IMG/VR virus record: IMGVR_UViG_3300009151_000206
Coordinates: 1-34,989 of that record
Direction: 5' to 3' (one strand)
DNA from: a virus
DNA: 34,989 bases
Position numbers and translations under genes: made by a program. Below, piece after piece: positions 1 through 8,453 of the stretch. The notes under the pieces are model-generated. The model saw only the letters and a program-made list of their open reading frames with translations. It was not told the origin of the DNA and made no database searches. The first letter of the stretch is position 1, and every line of letters starts with the position of its first letter.

Positions 1-710
1 GAACTCATATTTTTAGGATTATATGTGTATCTATTATAAATTGGATTTTTTTTAGTGTCCAATAATGTTTGCAATGATTTAAAATTAAAACCATACTTGT
101 TTTCATACAACAACATGTCAGCTCCAGGTTTACTTTCTGAAGGTCTGGCATATGTGGACATCCAATTGATGGCATCAAATGGTTTGATGTTTGGTATTAC
201 AAATTGATATTGGCCGTAAGTTGTTTCAAAGTTTTTAACATTCAATTTGTTATCAGGTACACCTAAATCGGTCTTTAGAATATCAATAATATTATCAGTA
301 ATGATTTTGTTTGGATAAGCTCTGCATACTTTTGTTTGTTCATTCAGTATTGTTTCTTCTGAAGTAAAATACAAACAGTAAGATTCGGTGTTCATATTGT
401 TTACAACTTCACGCTTAGCCACTTTATATACTCTAAATATCTTATCTATTGAAAAGTTATCATTAGATGTTTTAGAAAATTTCATTCTCAAAAATTCATT
501 ACCTGTGAGCTCCATCAATTCAATGTAACCCATTGCATCAGTCATCATTAAATAACCTGAAGTAACATTATTAAACAGGTCCTCATTATATGATAATTCT
601 ATAAGGCCAATTTTCATGTCCAAAGTAAATGTTGCTGACAACAATGTCAACGTTTCTAGAGCATAGTCTTTGGAATAACGTAAGCCTTGAGGCACAGGAG
701 TACTAGACAC
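1..710 (-). CDS. 27: Baseplate hub protein, gp27-like (partial, runs off left edge)
   Basis: An open minus-strand frame runs from a GTG at 710 off the left end of the window, about 236 codons. No ATG fits; GTG lies 1 nt after the gp53 stop, so translational coupling is likely. The layout matches T4 gp27, the trimeric hub adaptor above the gp5 spike: an early tube-like segment containing MELTGNEFLRMKF, a following strand region (IFRVYKVAKREV), then FTSEETILNEQTKVCRAYPN and a segment IKPFDAINWMSTYA that parallels the gp27 mid region. Its position beside gp53 and gp48 supports a baseplate role. The assignment rests on architecture rather than strong identity, so another tube-fold hub protein is possible. 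Confidence 0.6.
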   Translation of the reverse strand, partial: MSSTPVPQGLRYSKDYALETLTLLSATFTLDMKIGLIELSYNEDLFNNVTSGYLMMTDAMGYIELMELTGNEFLRMKFSKTSNDNFSIDKIFRVYKVAKREVVNNMNTESYCLYFTSEETILNEQTKVCRAYPNKIITDNIIDILKTDLGVPDNKLNVKNFETTYGQYQFVIPNIKPFDAINWMSTYARPSESKPGADMLLYENKYGFNFKSLQTLLDTKKNPIYNRYTYNPKNMS

Positions 711-711
711 T

Positions 712-1347
712 TCAAGTTCCCATCAATGATTTAAATTGTGATTCTAACTGTGACACATGAATTGAATCAATAATGTAAATTGATCTCTTCTCTTCATTTT
801 TTTCTAATTCATAATCATAGATACTTACAGCATGACCTGTTACTGTTTGAGACACGGTTGCACCACTCGGAAGAATTTTAGTAGTCAATCCTGTGGCCAA
901 AGTATTATAAGTATCCTCATCAATTAAAATAGTTATTGTGTTTGTTTGTAATGTACTACCATCAACTGTCGATATAGTTTTTCTATATTCTTGAATGGTT
1001 CCAGTTGTATAGGCAATAACACTTGATATATTGGCTGCAGCAGCTGCGGCCGAATATTTGTCTTTCATATATGAATCAAATTGGCCAGAAGAAAGTGGCC
1101 AATCCCAACTTGGATTCATAATATTGTTGGCATACAGTACCAACCAATACCTATATGCATCACCATAATATTTGGCTGCCACGATTTCTGGTGTGTCACC
1201 TTCTTGTAAGTCGTATGAGTAAAATAAATTTGGATTATTCAATAAATCTTGTTTTATACTAACTCTGCTTAACAAGTTGGTTAATATAATTCCGTTTCCG
1301 TTGTTATCGGATGTTATAATTTTTGGTATAGAATTGAAGTATTGCAT
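712..1347 (-). CDS. 53: Baseplate wedge protein gp53
   Basis: 211 aa. The conserved N-terminal core of the gp53 family is visible: YSYDLQEGDTPEIVAAKYYG followed by YRYWLVLYANNIMNPSWDWP, equivalent to the T4 stretch in which a small-residue loop leads into YWVLLMCN and the YGW motif. In T4, gp53 joins neighbouring wedges to the hub. The protein is about twice the usual T4 length; the extra C-terminal half (from about residue 105) is Thr/Ser-rich and presumably decorates the wedge. Its ATG shares one base with the gp48 stop codon (TAATG), so the genes are coupled. Confidence 0.85.
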   Translation of the reverse strand: MQYFNSIPKIITSDNNGNGIILTNLLSRVSIKQDLLNNPNLFYSYDLQEGDTPEIVAAKYYGDAYRYWLVLYANNIMNPSWDWPLSSGQFDSYMKDKYSAAAAAANISSVIAYTTGTIQEYRKTISTVDGSTLQTNTITILIDEDTYNTLATGLTTKILPSGATVSQTVTGHAVSIYDYELEKNEEKRSIYIIDSIHVSQLESQFKSLMGT

Positions 1348-2438
1348 TATCTTAAAGTTCCTTTACCAATTCTATCTTTATCAACAATTTCCATTTCTTT
1401 GAACTGTAATGAAAGTGTTGTTTGTACAGGTGCACCATCTTCAAAAGAGGCCCATCCATTTGGTGCATAATTAACCTCAATGTTCGTTAAGGCACAATCA
1501 CCATATTTTGGTAAATATTTGTTTTCACTACCTTTAACATTAAAACTAATATTGAAAACAGAAGGAGCTTCCAAAAACATACTGTTTGAAGAAGTGTCTC
1601 TACCTTTTTGTAATGCTGGTGAGAAATGATATTTGAACATCTTAATGATTCTATCTATTTCTTTTGATTCATCTCTTGATTTTGGTGTAAAAGTAAAAGA
1701 TAAACCAAAATCTCTTAAAGAAATTTGATTGAACATCAATTGAACTTGAGGATTAACTGAGTAACCCTGTGCATTTAAGAGTAATGTGCCTAATTTACCA
1801 GCATCGACACCAATAGCACCACCAAAGGCTTTAGCATATTTATTATCTGTTATAATTTTTGTGACAGCTGGATCAGAACTGAGCAAACTTGCTAATCCAC
1901 CAACACCTTTATCTTTAAAGGCAGCAACTGCTGATCCAGCAAGTTGGTCAATATTTCTAATAGTTGATCCTAAATCACCCAATTCAAATTCATTCCAAGA
2001 AGCACTATACTGTGCATTTAGTGTATCTGGCATGTATAATGAAATAACACCTCTTGGTGAAAACCTTTTTGGAGTTATAGACACACCATCTTTTAGGCTT
2101 TCGGCTATATTATTTCCAAGTTGTGCAATTTTTGGAAATTCTTCACTGGTAAATTTACCTAAGTTTTCTTGTAATGCACCAGTTATGTTTCCAACGACAT
2201 TAACTCTCTGTTGTGCTACAACACCAACGGTGCTTGTGTAACTAGCCGGCACAATTTCTTTGACTGAAAATGTCACATAATGTGATTTAGTCGGATCAGT
2301 CGCCAAATCAGCTGGATATTTAAGTGTTTGAACATCATTATTTTGGAACAAAGCTGCAAGTGGTCCTTTTATACCTTGACCTATTTGTCCAGGTATCGAC
2401 ACTCCACCAATTGATGTTGGTATTGAAATAATGGCCAT
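1347..2438 (-). CDS. 48: Baseplate tail-tube cap protein gp48
   Basis: 363 aa from the ATG at 2438 (MAIISIPTS), preferred over an upstream start at 2468 because AGAAGAAA precedes it and T4 gp48 is about the same length (364 aa). The middle and C-terminal part looks like the tail-tube fold shared by gp19, gp48 and gp54: GVISLYMPDTLNAQYSASW, then DFGLSFTFTPKSRDESKEID, MFLEAPSVFNISF and NIEVNYAPNGWASFEDGAPV. gp48 sits on the hub and, with gp54, nucleates tube polymerisation. A CATAAATA late-promoter-like box lies 32 nt upstream. gp48 rather than gp54 is inferred from length and the short plus-strand tube-like gene nearby. Confidence 0.72.
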   Translation of the reverse strand: MAIISIPTSIGGVSIPGQIGQGIKGPLAALFQNNDVQTLKYPADLATDPTKSHYVTFSVKEIVPASYTSTVGVVAQQRVNVVGNITGALQENLGKFTSEEFPKIAQLGNNIAESLKDGVSITPKRFSPRGVISLYMPDTLNAQYSASWNEFELGDLGSTIRNIDQLAGSAVAAFKDKGVGGLASLLSSDPAVTKIITDNKYAKAFGGAIGVDAGKLGTLLLNAQGYSVNPQVQLMFNQISLRDFGLSFTFTPKSRDESKEIDRIIKMFKYHFSPALQKGRDTSSNSMFLEAPSVFNISFNVKGSENKYLPKYGDCALTNIEVNYAPNGWASFEDGAPVQTTLSLQFKEMEIVDKDRIGKGTLR

Positions 2439-2469
2439 TAATTTCTTCTGTAAAAAATGAATATACATA

Positions 2470-2477
2470 TATTTATG
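2470..2477 (-). promoter_or_regulatory. T4-type late promoter (CATAAATA)
   Basis: On the minus strand the octamer is CATAAATA, one base from the T4 late consensus TATAAATA, 32 nt upstream of the gp48 ATG. The placement suits a late structural operon (gp48, gp53, gp27-like). It overlaps the start of the divergent gp4 gene. Confidence 0.5.
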
Positions 2478-2909
2478 GCATATTCAGGACGATTCACACC
2501 AACTAATCCTCAAAAGTATATTGGGGACTACCGAAACATCATTTATCGCTCATCATGGGAATGTAGAGTGATGGATTGGCTCGACCGTAATGACTCTGTG
2601 GTATCTTGGGCTTCAGAAGAATTGATTGTACCTTACATGTCACCAGTTGACAATAGATGGCACCGATATTTTCCAGATTTTCTGGTCAAAATCAAAGGTA
2701 AAGACGGTAAACAGAGAACTTTGATGCTTGAGGTGAAGCCAAAGTATCAGACACAACCACCAAAACCACAGAAAAGAGTAACAAAAAAGTTCATCAATGA
2801 AGTTGCCACATGGGGTGTCAATGAAGCCAAATGGAAGGCTGCTAATGAATTCTGTATAGACCGTGGTTGGGAATTCAGAGTGATTACTGAAGACCATCTT
2901 GGTCTCTAA
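2475..2909 (+). CDS. 4: Head completion protein gp4 (endonuclease-fold)
   Basis: 144 aa from the ATG at 2475 (MAYSGRFTP); an in-frame ATG at 2457 is less likely because family members start near the YSG motif. The signature of T4 gp4/gp50 is clear: NPQKYIGDYRNIIYRSSWE, then a nuclease-like core RYFPDFLVK, LEVKPK and a helical C-terminus with KWKAANEFCIDRGW. The family has a TnsA/PD-(D/E)XK-like fold with D of PDF and E-x-K of LEVKP. gp4 acts on filled heads before tail joining. No good Shine-Dalgarno precedes either start. It is the first gene of the plus-strand structural block. Confidence 0.92.
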   Translation: MAYSGRFTPTNPQKYIGDYRNIIYRSSWECRVMDWLDRNDSVVSWASEELIVPYMSPVDNRWHRYFPDFLVKIKGKDGKQRTLMLEVKPKYQTQPPKPQKRVTKKFINEVATWGVNEAKWKAANEFCIDRGWEFRVITEDHLGL

Positions 2910-2921
2910 CTAAATACTCTA

Positions 2922-3518
2922 ATGGAATCAATCTTAACCACACTTACCGAACAACATTCCGCATCTAATTTGCAGAGATTATCTCGTCAGTCTATGTCTT
3001 GGTTCACCAAGAAGATTACTGAGTTGAAAAATCCAGTCAGTATGGTCAAGGGTATTGCTAGAGAGAAATCTAGATATGTGAGAAGTTTCATTAAAGGCCG
3101 ATTGTATTTCTTTTTGTATGATCCAAAGATGAAAAATGAATTACCATACTATGATAGATTTCCTTTGGTTTTGATATTGGAAAAGTATGATGATGGTTTC
3201 CTTGGATTAAACCTACATTACTTACCAGTTAAGTATAGGATTTTATTCCTTAGGAAATTGATGCAGTTTGCAATCCTGGACGATCAGGATGAAATCAAGC
3301 GTATGAGAGTCACATACGACATATTAAATGCGTCCAAGAGATTCCGAGAGTTCAAGCCGTGTATTAAAAAGTACTTGTTCCCTCACATTAAGTCTAGAAT
3401 TCTGGCGGTTCAACCTGATGAGTGGGAAACAGCCATGTATTTACCGGTTCACCAGTTCAAAGGTGAAAAACCACAGCAGATATGGAAAGAATCCATGGAA
3501 GAAGTTAGGAATTCATAA
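2922..3518 (+). CDS. Conserved T4-like phage protein next to gp4 (possible DNA end protector gp2 analogue)
   Basis: 198 aa, basic N-terminus (residues 20-60), then the strongly patterned block FFLYDPKMKNELPYYDRFPL and GFLGLNLHYLPVKYR. This block is common in aquatic T4-like phages directly after gene 4. In T4 genes 2 and 4 are adjacent, so a head-tail joining or DNA-end role is a reasonable guess, but no similarity to T4 gp2 is visible. The gene starts 12 nt after gp4 and is followed by the tube-like gene after 2 nt, so the three are co-transcribed. Confidence 0.6.
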   Translation: MESILTTLTEQHSASNLQRLSRQSMSWFTKKITELKNPVSMVKGIAREKSRYVRSFIKGRLYFFLYDPKMKNELPYYDRFPLVLILEKYDDGFLGLNLHYLPVKYRILFLRKLMQFAILDDQDEIKRMRVTYDILNASKRFREFKPCIKKYLFPHIKSRILAVQPDEWETAMYLPVHQFKGEKPQQIWKESMEEVRNS

Positions 3519-3520
3519 AA

Positions 3521-4258
3521 ATGTCAGGTTCAATAACAGATTTTGCATCCAGTTTTAAAACGGACATAGCTCGACCAAGTCGATTTGATGTTTTAATTCC
3601 TGTTCCGCTCACACTTTATCCATTTAGAAACACATCCAGAAATTTAACTTTCAGGTGTGAAACTGCTCAATTACCAAGCAGAACATTGGCCACGGCTGAA
3701 CAAAGGTTTGGTGCCAATCCAACAGAAAAGTTTCCATATCACTCACAATACAATGAGGCCGAATTAACTTTTATCGTGTCGGATGATATGTCTGAAAAAT
3801 TATTCTTTGATTTTTGGTTAGAATATATCAATCCATCATACAAATTCAATTTTAGATATAAAAATGATTATGCCACATCTATTACTATCAATCAGTATGA
3901 TGTAACAAATTCAAAATCATATTCTATCAACTTGATTGATGCTTATCCTATTTCAGTTAATCAATTAGATTTAGATTGGTCATCAACTGAACACCACAAA
4001 TTAGCCGTATCATTTGCTTATACATACTGGCAGAACAATTCAATACAGGCTCTTGGTACGAGTTTGGTACAATCTGTATTGTCCGATATTACTGATAGTT
4101 TTAATGGATTGGGACCAGATGGATTCTCCACAAATATACCAATGGATAATCCTTTGATTGCTACAGAAACAATAAATGCCTTAAATCGTGAAGAAGTTGA
4201 TTCTATACAAATGGAAAGAAGTTTAAATTATGATGAATATGGCGAAGAAAGACTGTAA
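3521..4258 (+). CDS. 54: Tail-tube-fold baseplate protein, gp54-like
   Basis: 245 aa. The N-terminal 180 residues look like the T4 tube fold: RPSRFDVLIP, LTFRCETAQLPSRTL (the strand and loop seen in tube proteins), ELTFIVSDDMSEKLFFDFW, then DAYPISVNQLDLDW and LAVSFAYTYW near the end of the fold. That is the shape of gp19, gp48 and gp54. With a gp48 candidate already present, tail-tube initiator gp54 is the best fit. A C-terminal tail of about 65 acidic/Asn-rich residues lies outside the fold. Main alternative: the major tube protein gp19. Confidence 0.6.
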   Translation: MSGSITDFASSFKTDIARPSRFDVLIPVPLTLYPFRNTSRNLTFRCETAQLPSRTLATAEQRFGANPTEKFPYHSQYNEAELTFIVSDDMSEKLFFDFWLEYINPSYKFNFRYKNDYATSITINQYDVTNSKSYSINLIDAYPISVNQLDLDWSSTEHHKLAVSFAYTYWQNNSIQALGTSLVQSVLSDITDSFNGLGPDGFSTNIPMDNPLIATETINALNREEVDSIQMERSLNYDEYGEERL

Positions 4259-4282
4259 ATTATTTTTTAATATGGAGTGAAT

Positions 4283-5008
4283 ATGGCTTTACCAAAAATT
4301 GATGCGCCAGTATATGAACTGGAATTACCGTTATCGAAAAAACAAATAAGATTTAGACCGTTTTTGGTCAAAGAACAACGTAATCTGATGATGGCTATGG
4401 AGTCTGATGATAAAGACACCATTGAAAAGAACATTCGACAAGTATTACATAATTGTATCTTAACTGAAAATGTTGATGTTGACAAGTTACCTATCTTAGA
4501 TGTTGAGTACCTATTCTTACAACTACGAGCTCGTTCTGTTGGTGAGGTGGTAGAAAACAAATACCGTTGTGAAAACTTGGTTGAAGATAAAACATGTGGC
4601 CATTTGATGGAATCCAAATTGAATATATTGGATATCAAAGTAGAGATGCCAGAAAACCAAACCGATATAATTGTTTTGAGTCCCAAGTTAAGCATCAAAA
4701 TGAATTATCCAGAGTTTTCTATTCTGTCTAATTCAACAGGATTATCATCAGCCACCGACTTGGCCTTTGAGATGATTATTAACTCTATAGAATACATTTT
4801 TGATGGTGAACAATACTATTATGCAAAAGAATCTTCTAAGGAAGAATTGACTGAGTTTGTTGAGTCATTGAACCAACAACAATTTGTTAAGATAGAGAAT
4901 TTCTTTAATAACCTACCAAAACTCAACAAGACAATTGAGTTAGACTGTGGTAAATGTGGTTTCCATCATAAGTTAGAAGTGGAGGGTCTAGACAGTTTTT
5001 TCGGCTAA
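4283..5008 (+). CDS. 26: Baseplate hub assembly protein gp26 (T4_baseplate family)
   Basis: 241 aa from the ATG at 4283, preceded by GGAG at 5 nt; a GTG two codons upstream is less likely. ELPLSKKQIRFRPFLVKEQR at the N-terminus is the hallmark of the T4 gp26 family, which assists hub assembly without entering the virion. Two Cys pairs, KYRCEN...KTCGH and ELDCGKCGFHH, look like a zinc-ribbon insert. The last codons AGT TTT TTC GGC TAA form a slippery site (see the frameshift signal). The position just upstream of tape-measure-like genes is where tail chaperones sit in many long-tailed phages. Confidence 0.87.
   Translation: MALPKIDAPVYELELPLSKKQIRFRPFLVKEQRNLMMAMESDDKDTIEKNIRQVLHNCILTENVDVDKLPILDVEYLFLQLRARSVGEVVENKYRCENLVEDKTCGHLMESKLNILDIKVEMPENQTDIIVLSPKLSIKMNYPEFSILSNSTGLSSATDLAFEMIINSIEYIFDGEQYYYAKESSKEELTEFVESLNQQQFVKIENFFNNLPKLNKTIELDCGKCGFHHKLEVEGLDSFFG
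4981..5002 (+). promoter_or_regulatory. Probable programmed -1 ribosomal frameshift signal
   Basis: A canonical X-XXY-YYZ heptamer, T TTT TTC, occupies 4996-5002 in the gp26 reading frame, two codons before its stop. A Shine-Dalgarno-like GGAGGG lies at 4981-4986, 9 nt upstream; this internal-SD arrangement is known to stimulate -1 frameshifting in bacterial dnaX. The -1 frame is open from here to 5193 and has no ATG before 5059. No strong downstream hairpin is obvious. Confidence 0.65.
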
Positions 5009-5193
5009 CATTTCGTCATGATAATTTGAGGAATCACTATCAAACTAATTTTGCTTTGATGCAACATCACAAATACAGTTTGACAGAACTTGACAATATG
5101 ATTCCTTGGGAGAGAGACATCTATGTGTCTATGCTTATACAATATATTGAACAAGAAAACGAAAAAATAAAGCAAAGACAAGCAAGTAGATGA
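5002..5193 (+). CDS. Frameshift extension of gp26 (tail/hub assembly chaperone domain, possibly gp51-like)
   Basis: In the -1 frame relative to gp26 there is a coding-looking stretch of 63 codons ending at TGA 5191-5193. It reads through HYQTNFALMQHHKYSLTELD and MIPWERDIYVSMLIQYIEQE, a compact helical domain. The first ATG (5059) would remove the leading residues, including NHYQTNFAL, and has no SD, so a fusion of about 303 aa with gp26 is the better model. The stop overlaps the ATG of the next gene (ATGA). Independent initiation at TTG 5026 or ATG 5059 cannot be excluded. T4 gp51 is much longer, so that name is tentative. Confidence 0.6.
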   Translation, partial: RLTFRHDNLRNHYQTNFALMQHHKYSLTELDNMIPWERDIYVSMLIQYIEQENEKIKQRQASR

Positions 5194-6737
5194 CAGAGAA
5201 CCTACAAAACACAGCTGAACGATTTAGAAGTCGGATGGATCCTAGAATGATTGCATCCGACTTTACTAAAGACTCTCGTAATGCTACTCAGGAGATGGTT
5301 CAAACAAAAACTAAACCTGCTTCGGTTAAGCCTGTTGCACCTAAAAAACCCAAAGTAAACAAAGTGGGTAATGTTGAAACAGCATTCTTCACAAATCAAT
5401 CTTCAGGTCAACAAAATAGTTTACGCAAAAAAGACTCTATTTCAGATGTGGCTGGTAAACTCTTTAACTTCATGAAGTATGCTGAAGATGAAAGAAAAAT
5501 TCATTTTGAGTTATACAGAAATTTTGAACAAGAGCATCGTGATGAAGATAAAAAACGACACAATGAATTGATTGAAGCTTTAAAGAAACAAAGAGAAAAA
5601 AAACCAAAGCTTGAAGAGAAAAAGAAAGAAGAAGAAAAGAAACCAGAAGAAAAGAAAAAAGAAGAGCCTGCTAAAAAAGAACCTGGTAAAGAGCCAGCTA
5701 AAGAGCCAGTCAAAGAACCCGTTAAAGAGCCAGCTAAAACTCCACAGAAAACTGCTGAACCGGTTAAACCTGCAACTGAAGCAAAACCACCAGTAACAGC
5801 AAAACCCGTCGAACCTGTACCAACGCCTACTGTTACAGTACCTAAACCTTCTATACCATCAGGTGTATCAAAAGCTGTTAAGATAACTACAGGTGCAATT
5901 GCTGTTACTGGCGCATTAGCTGGCAAAGAAGCTTTGGCCGAAAACATTTCAAAATATGAAAGTAAAGCTGCTGGTGGTTATAATGCATATAACAAAGGAA
6001 CTGTTAATGACAAAATTATTGGTGCAGATAAACCAATAGATTTTAGTAAAATGAGTATTTCTCAATATTTAAAACGAGCAGCAAAAACAAAAGGATTTCC
6101 GCAAGGCAATCCAGATATGAAACCAGGTGGTCCCGATACTTTGTTTGCAGTAGGTAGATACCAAATCATTCCTTCAACAATGTTAAGTTTGGTAAAAAAA
6201 TTAACATTGGATCCTGATAAAACCTTTTTGGATCCAGACACTCAAGATTCATTATTTTCTAATGGTTTAGTTGGTGTAGTTCGCAAAAAAGTGGACGAAT
6301 ATATCAAAGGTTTAAGTGATGACAAAAATGCAGCCATTCTAGAACTAGCAATGGAATTTGCTTCGGTTGGTGTGCCTTATGACATGAAAAAAGGTGAAAA
6401 GAATTTAAAAAAAGGGGAATCTTATTATTCTGGGGTAGGTGGTAATAAAGCAGAAAATTCACCAGAAGAAGTTGGTAGAGCTCTTGATGCTGATAGAATG
6501 AAAAAATTAGGCACAACAAAACCTGCTTTGTCAGAAAATGTATCAAAATATGAAAGTGGTGAAAAAGTAGCTTCAGAATCCATAAAAAACCAAAGCCTCA
6601 AAGAACAAGGCACATCAGGCACTACAGTTATTATGGATAATACACAAACCAATGTTGCCATAAATGGTAATAAAGGTACTCCTCCTGTGTTCTCTTCTCC
6701 TCGTAGGCCTGATTTACCAATACAACAACAGGGATAA
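5190..6737 (+). CDS. Tape-measure/hub-associated protein with muramidase-like domain
   Basis: 515 aa. Order: N-terminal region; module at about 60-135 (SLRKKDSISDVAGKLFNFMK then a charged coiled coil) that is also present in the next protein; a long Lys/Glu/Pro linker (about 135-225); a short hydrophobic stretch (TTGAIAVTGALAGKEAL); then a lysozyme/transglycosylase-like domain. The latter has a candidate catalytic Glu257 in ISKYES, a GGYNAYN loop and GRYQIIPSTM (GRYQ at 322-325), as in lambda-type muramidases. A second KYES copy occurs near residue 452 without the rest of the domain. It probably sits in the tail lumen and opens peptidoglycan at injection. Confidence 0.65.
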   Translation: MTENLQNTAERFRSRMDPRMIASDFTKDSRNATQEMVQTKTKPASVKPVAPKKPKVNKVGNVETAFFTNQSSGQQNSLRKKDSISDVAGKLFNFMKYAEDERKIHFELYRNFEQEHRDEDKKRHNELIEALKKQREKKPKLEEKKKEEEKKPEEKKKEEPAKKEPGKEPAKEPVKEPVKEPAKTPQKTAEPVKPATEAKPPVTAKPVEPVPTPTVTVPKPSIPSGVSKAVKITTGAIAVTGALAGKEALAENISKYESKAAGGYNAYNKGTVNDKIIGADKPIDFSKMSISQYLKRAAKTKGFPQGNPDMKPGGPDTLFAVGRYQIIPSTMLSLVKKLTLDPDKTFLDPDTQDSLFSNGLVGVVRKKVDEYIKGLSDDKNAAILELAMEFASVGVPYDMKKGEKNLKKGESYYSGVGGNKAENSPEEVGRALDADRMKKLGTTKPALSENVSKYESGEKVASESIKNQSLKEQGTSGTTVIMDNTQTNVAINGNKGTPPVFSSPRRPDLPIQQQG

Positions 6738-6740
6738 AAA

Positions 6741-8450
6741 ATGGCAATGTCATATCAAGAAGCCCGTAGAATTAAAAATACGGGACTAAAAGACCTAATA
6801 GCACAAAACATCGTGTCTGGCCAAGGTGTCGGTTCAGCTATTGGTTCTTCTATATCACAATCATTTAGAGCAAAGATGAAAGGCATCAAAGAAAGATTTG
6901 ATCCTTTAAACATTGCTAAGAAATTAACTGGTAATCTTGGTGCTGCAATTCTTGGTCGTATGACAGGTAGAAGTCAAAAAGATATTAGTTATTTTGCTGG
7001 TGGTAGAAGAGGCAATTCTTCTGCTGGTATCACACAAGATACTGATATGGAAAATATGGGTCGTGCATTATACACGAATGTATCTGAAGGCCAAAGGCAG
7101 AGAATGAGAAAGGGTGATTCAGTTACCAATGTATTGGCTAAACTTTATAATTTGATGAAGAAAGGTTATGAAGCGGAAGAAAAAAGAAGAGAACGCACCA
7201 TCAAAGATAAAATCAATGAAGAAGATGAAAAAATATTAAGACATAAAGAATTGTTAGAAGCAATTACTGGTATGAAATACACTGGTAAAGCATCTAATCC
7301 TGCCAAAAAAGAAGAAGGTGGAATTTTTGATTTTTTAAAGAGTATGATTGATAAGTTATTGGAACCATTTAAATGGTTGACTGAGTTAAACTGGTTGAAA
7401 GGCTTTAATTCTTTAGAATCTTTAGCTCTGAGGTTATTAACTCCACTTGGCGCAGGGTTATTGGGTCCTGCTATCTTAGCTGCCGTTGCAGCTGCAGTTG
7501 CAGTTGCATTAGCGGCTTATCTATCTGGAAAAGCAAAAGAGTTTATCAAACAAAATGTTCCGAATATGTCTGCTGTTGGACCAGAAGAAGCTGCAAACGC
7601 TTTGGCGGGTAATGATAGAGGTCTGATTGAAAAATTGGGTGGTCGTGAGAAATTAGAAGAGATTGTTAAAAATGGTAAAGCAGGAGCTCAAGAACTTTTA
7701 AAAGATCCGGAAAAAAATAAACAAGCTATTATTGATGCTGGTGGTTTAGATAAACTGAAAAAGATTGCTGATGGTCCTGATGTTGCAATGCCTTTGGTAA
7801 CCAATACAGAATTGCCTCATTTACCAAAAGGAAAAGAAAGACCTGAGGCTGGTGATGCATTACACCGAAATGTAACACAAAAAGATATATCTTCCGGAAG
7901 TTTAGCTTCCAAAAAATTGCTATCCGACCAAGTTAAATGGGATAATCAGTATGGTGCAGATTACAATGCTGATGGTTCACCAAAAGTAAAACAAACAGCA
8001 AAGCCATTACCTTCTGGAGTCGAAGCTTCAACAGCAGAAGCGGGACAAGGTTCAGCAACAGCAGCAAGAATGGATCCAAGAAGAACTGATTTCGTAACGG
8101 CTGATGCTGGTGTTACGACAGAAGGTGGTGCCTATGTTGGTGGTATGCATGGTGTTAAAAAACAAAGAAGGCCAATAGATGAAGCAAATGAGTCAACACA
8201 ACTAACAGCATCAATGGCACCACCAATGCCAAATCCAATTGGTGAGCAAGTTCAAAAGTCCATATCGCAAAATAATAATTTGTTGATACAAGAACCTGCA
8301 CCAAAACTAATAACAATAGACAATTCAAAGAGTGTGAAAATGTCTGGTGGTGGCCAAGGTAGTGGCATCATTAAAGACGGCACAGTAGATGTTCGTATTG
8401 ATGATCCTACATTACAGAAACTACAAAAACAAAACTATCGGCCAATATAA
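6741..8450 (+). CDS. Tape-measure-like tail protein (gp29-position)
   Basis: 569 aa. N-terminal basic helical region; module at about 115-175 (MRKGDSVTNVLAKLYNLMKK then charged coiled coil) homologous to one in the preceding protein; amphipathic segment FKWLTELNWLKGF; a strongly hydrophobic stretch LLGPAILAAVAAAVAVALAA (about residues 240-260), typical of tape-measure proteins that insert in the host membrane; a Ser/Thr/Gly-rich C-terminus. T4 gp29 is 590 aa, close to this length, and the gene follows the gp26 chaperone unit. Function is inferred from context and composition rather than a recognisable motif. Confidence 0.55.
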   Translation: MAMSYQEARRIKNTGLKDLIAQNIVSGQGVGSAIGSSISQSFRAKMKGIKERFDPLNIAKKLTGNLGAAILGRMTGRSQKDISYFAGGRRGNSSAGITQDTDMENMGRALYTNVSEGQRQRMRKGDSVTNVLAKLYNLMKKGYEAEEKRRERTIKDKINEEDEKILRHKELLEAITGMKYTGKASNPAKKEEGGIFDFLKSMIDKLLEPFKWLTELNWLKGFNSLESLALRLLTPLGAGLLGPAILAAVAAAVAVALAAYLSGKAKEFIKQNVPNMSAVGPEEAANALAGNDRGLIEKLGGREKLEEIVKNGKAGAQELLKDPEKNKQAIIDAGGLDKLKKIADGPDVAMPLVTNTELPHLPKGKERPEAGDALHRNVTQKDISSGSLASKKLLSDQVKWDNQYGADYNADGSPKVKQTAKPLPSGVEASTAEAGQGSATAARMDPRRTDFVTADAGVTTEGGAYVGGMHGVKKQRRPIDEANESTQLTASMAPPMPNPIGEQVQKSISQNNNLLIQEPAPKLITIDNSKSVKMSGGGQGSGIIKDGTVDVRIDDPTLQKLQKQNYRPI

Positions 8451-8453
8451 AAA

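Noticed and set aside
1786-2241. Plus-strand open frame of 151 codons opposite gp48
   Set aside because: It is the antisense of a well-supported baseplate gene, without SD or recognisable protein features.
2909-2921. CTAAATACT as a late promoter
   Set aside because: It lies 9 nt before an ATG, too close for a leader and two bases off the TATAAATA consensus.
5501-5947. Antisense frame with many Gly/Ser/Phe repeats
   Set aside because: It merely mirrors the Lys/Glu/Pro linker of the tail protein on the other strand.
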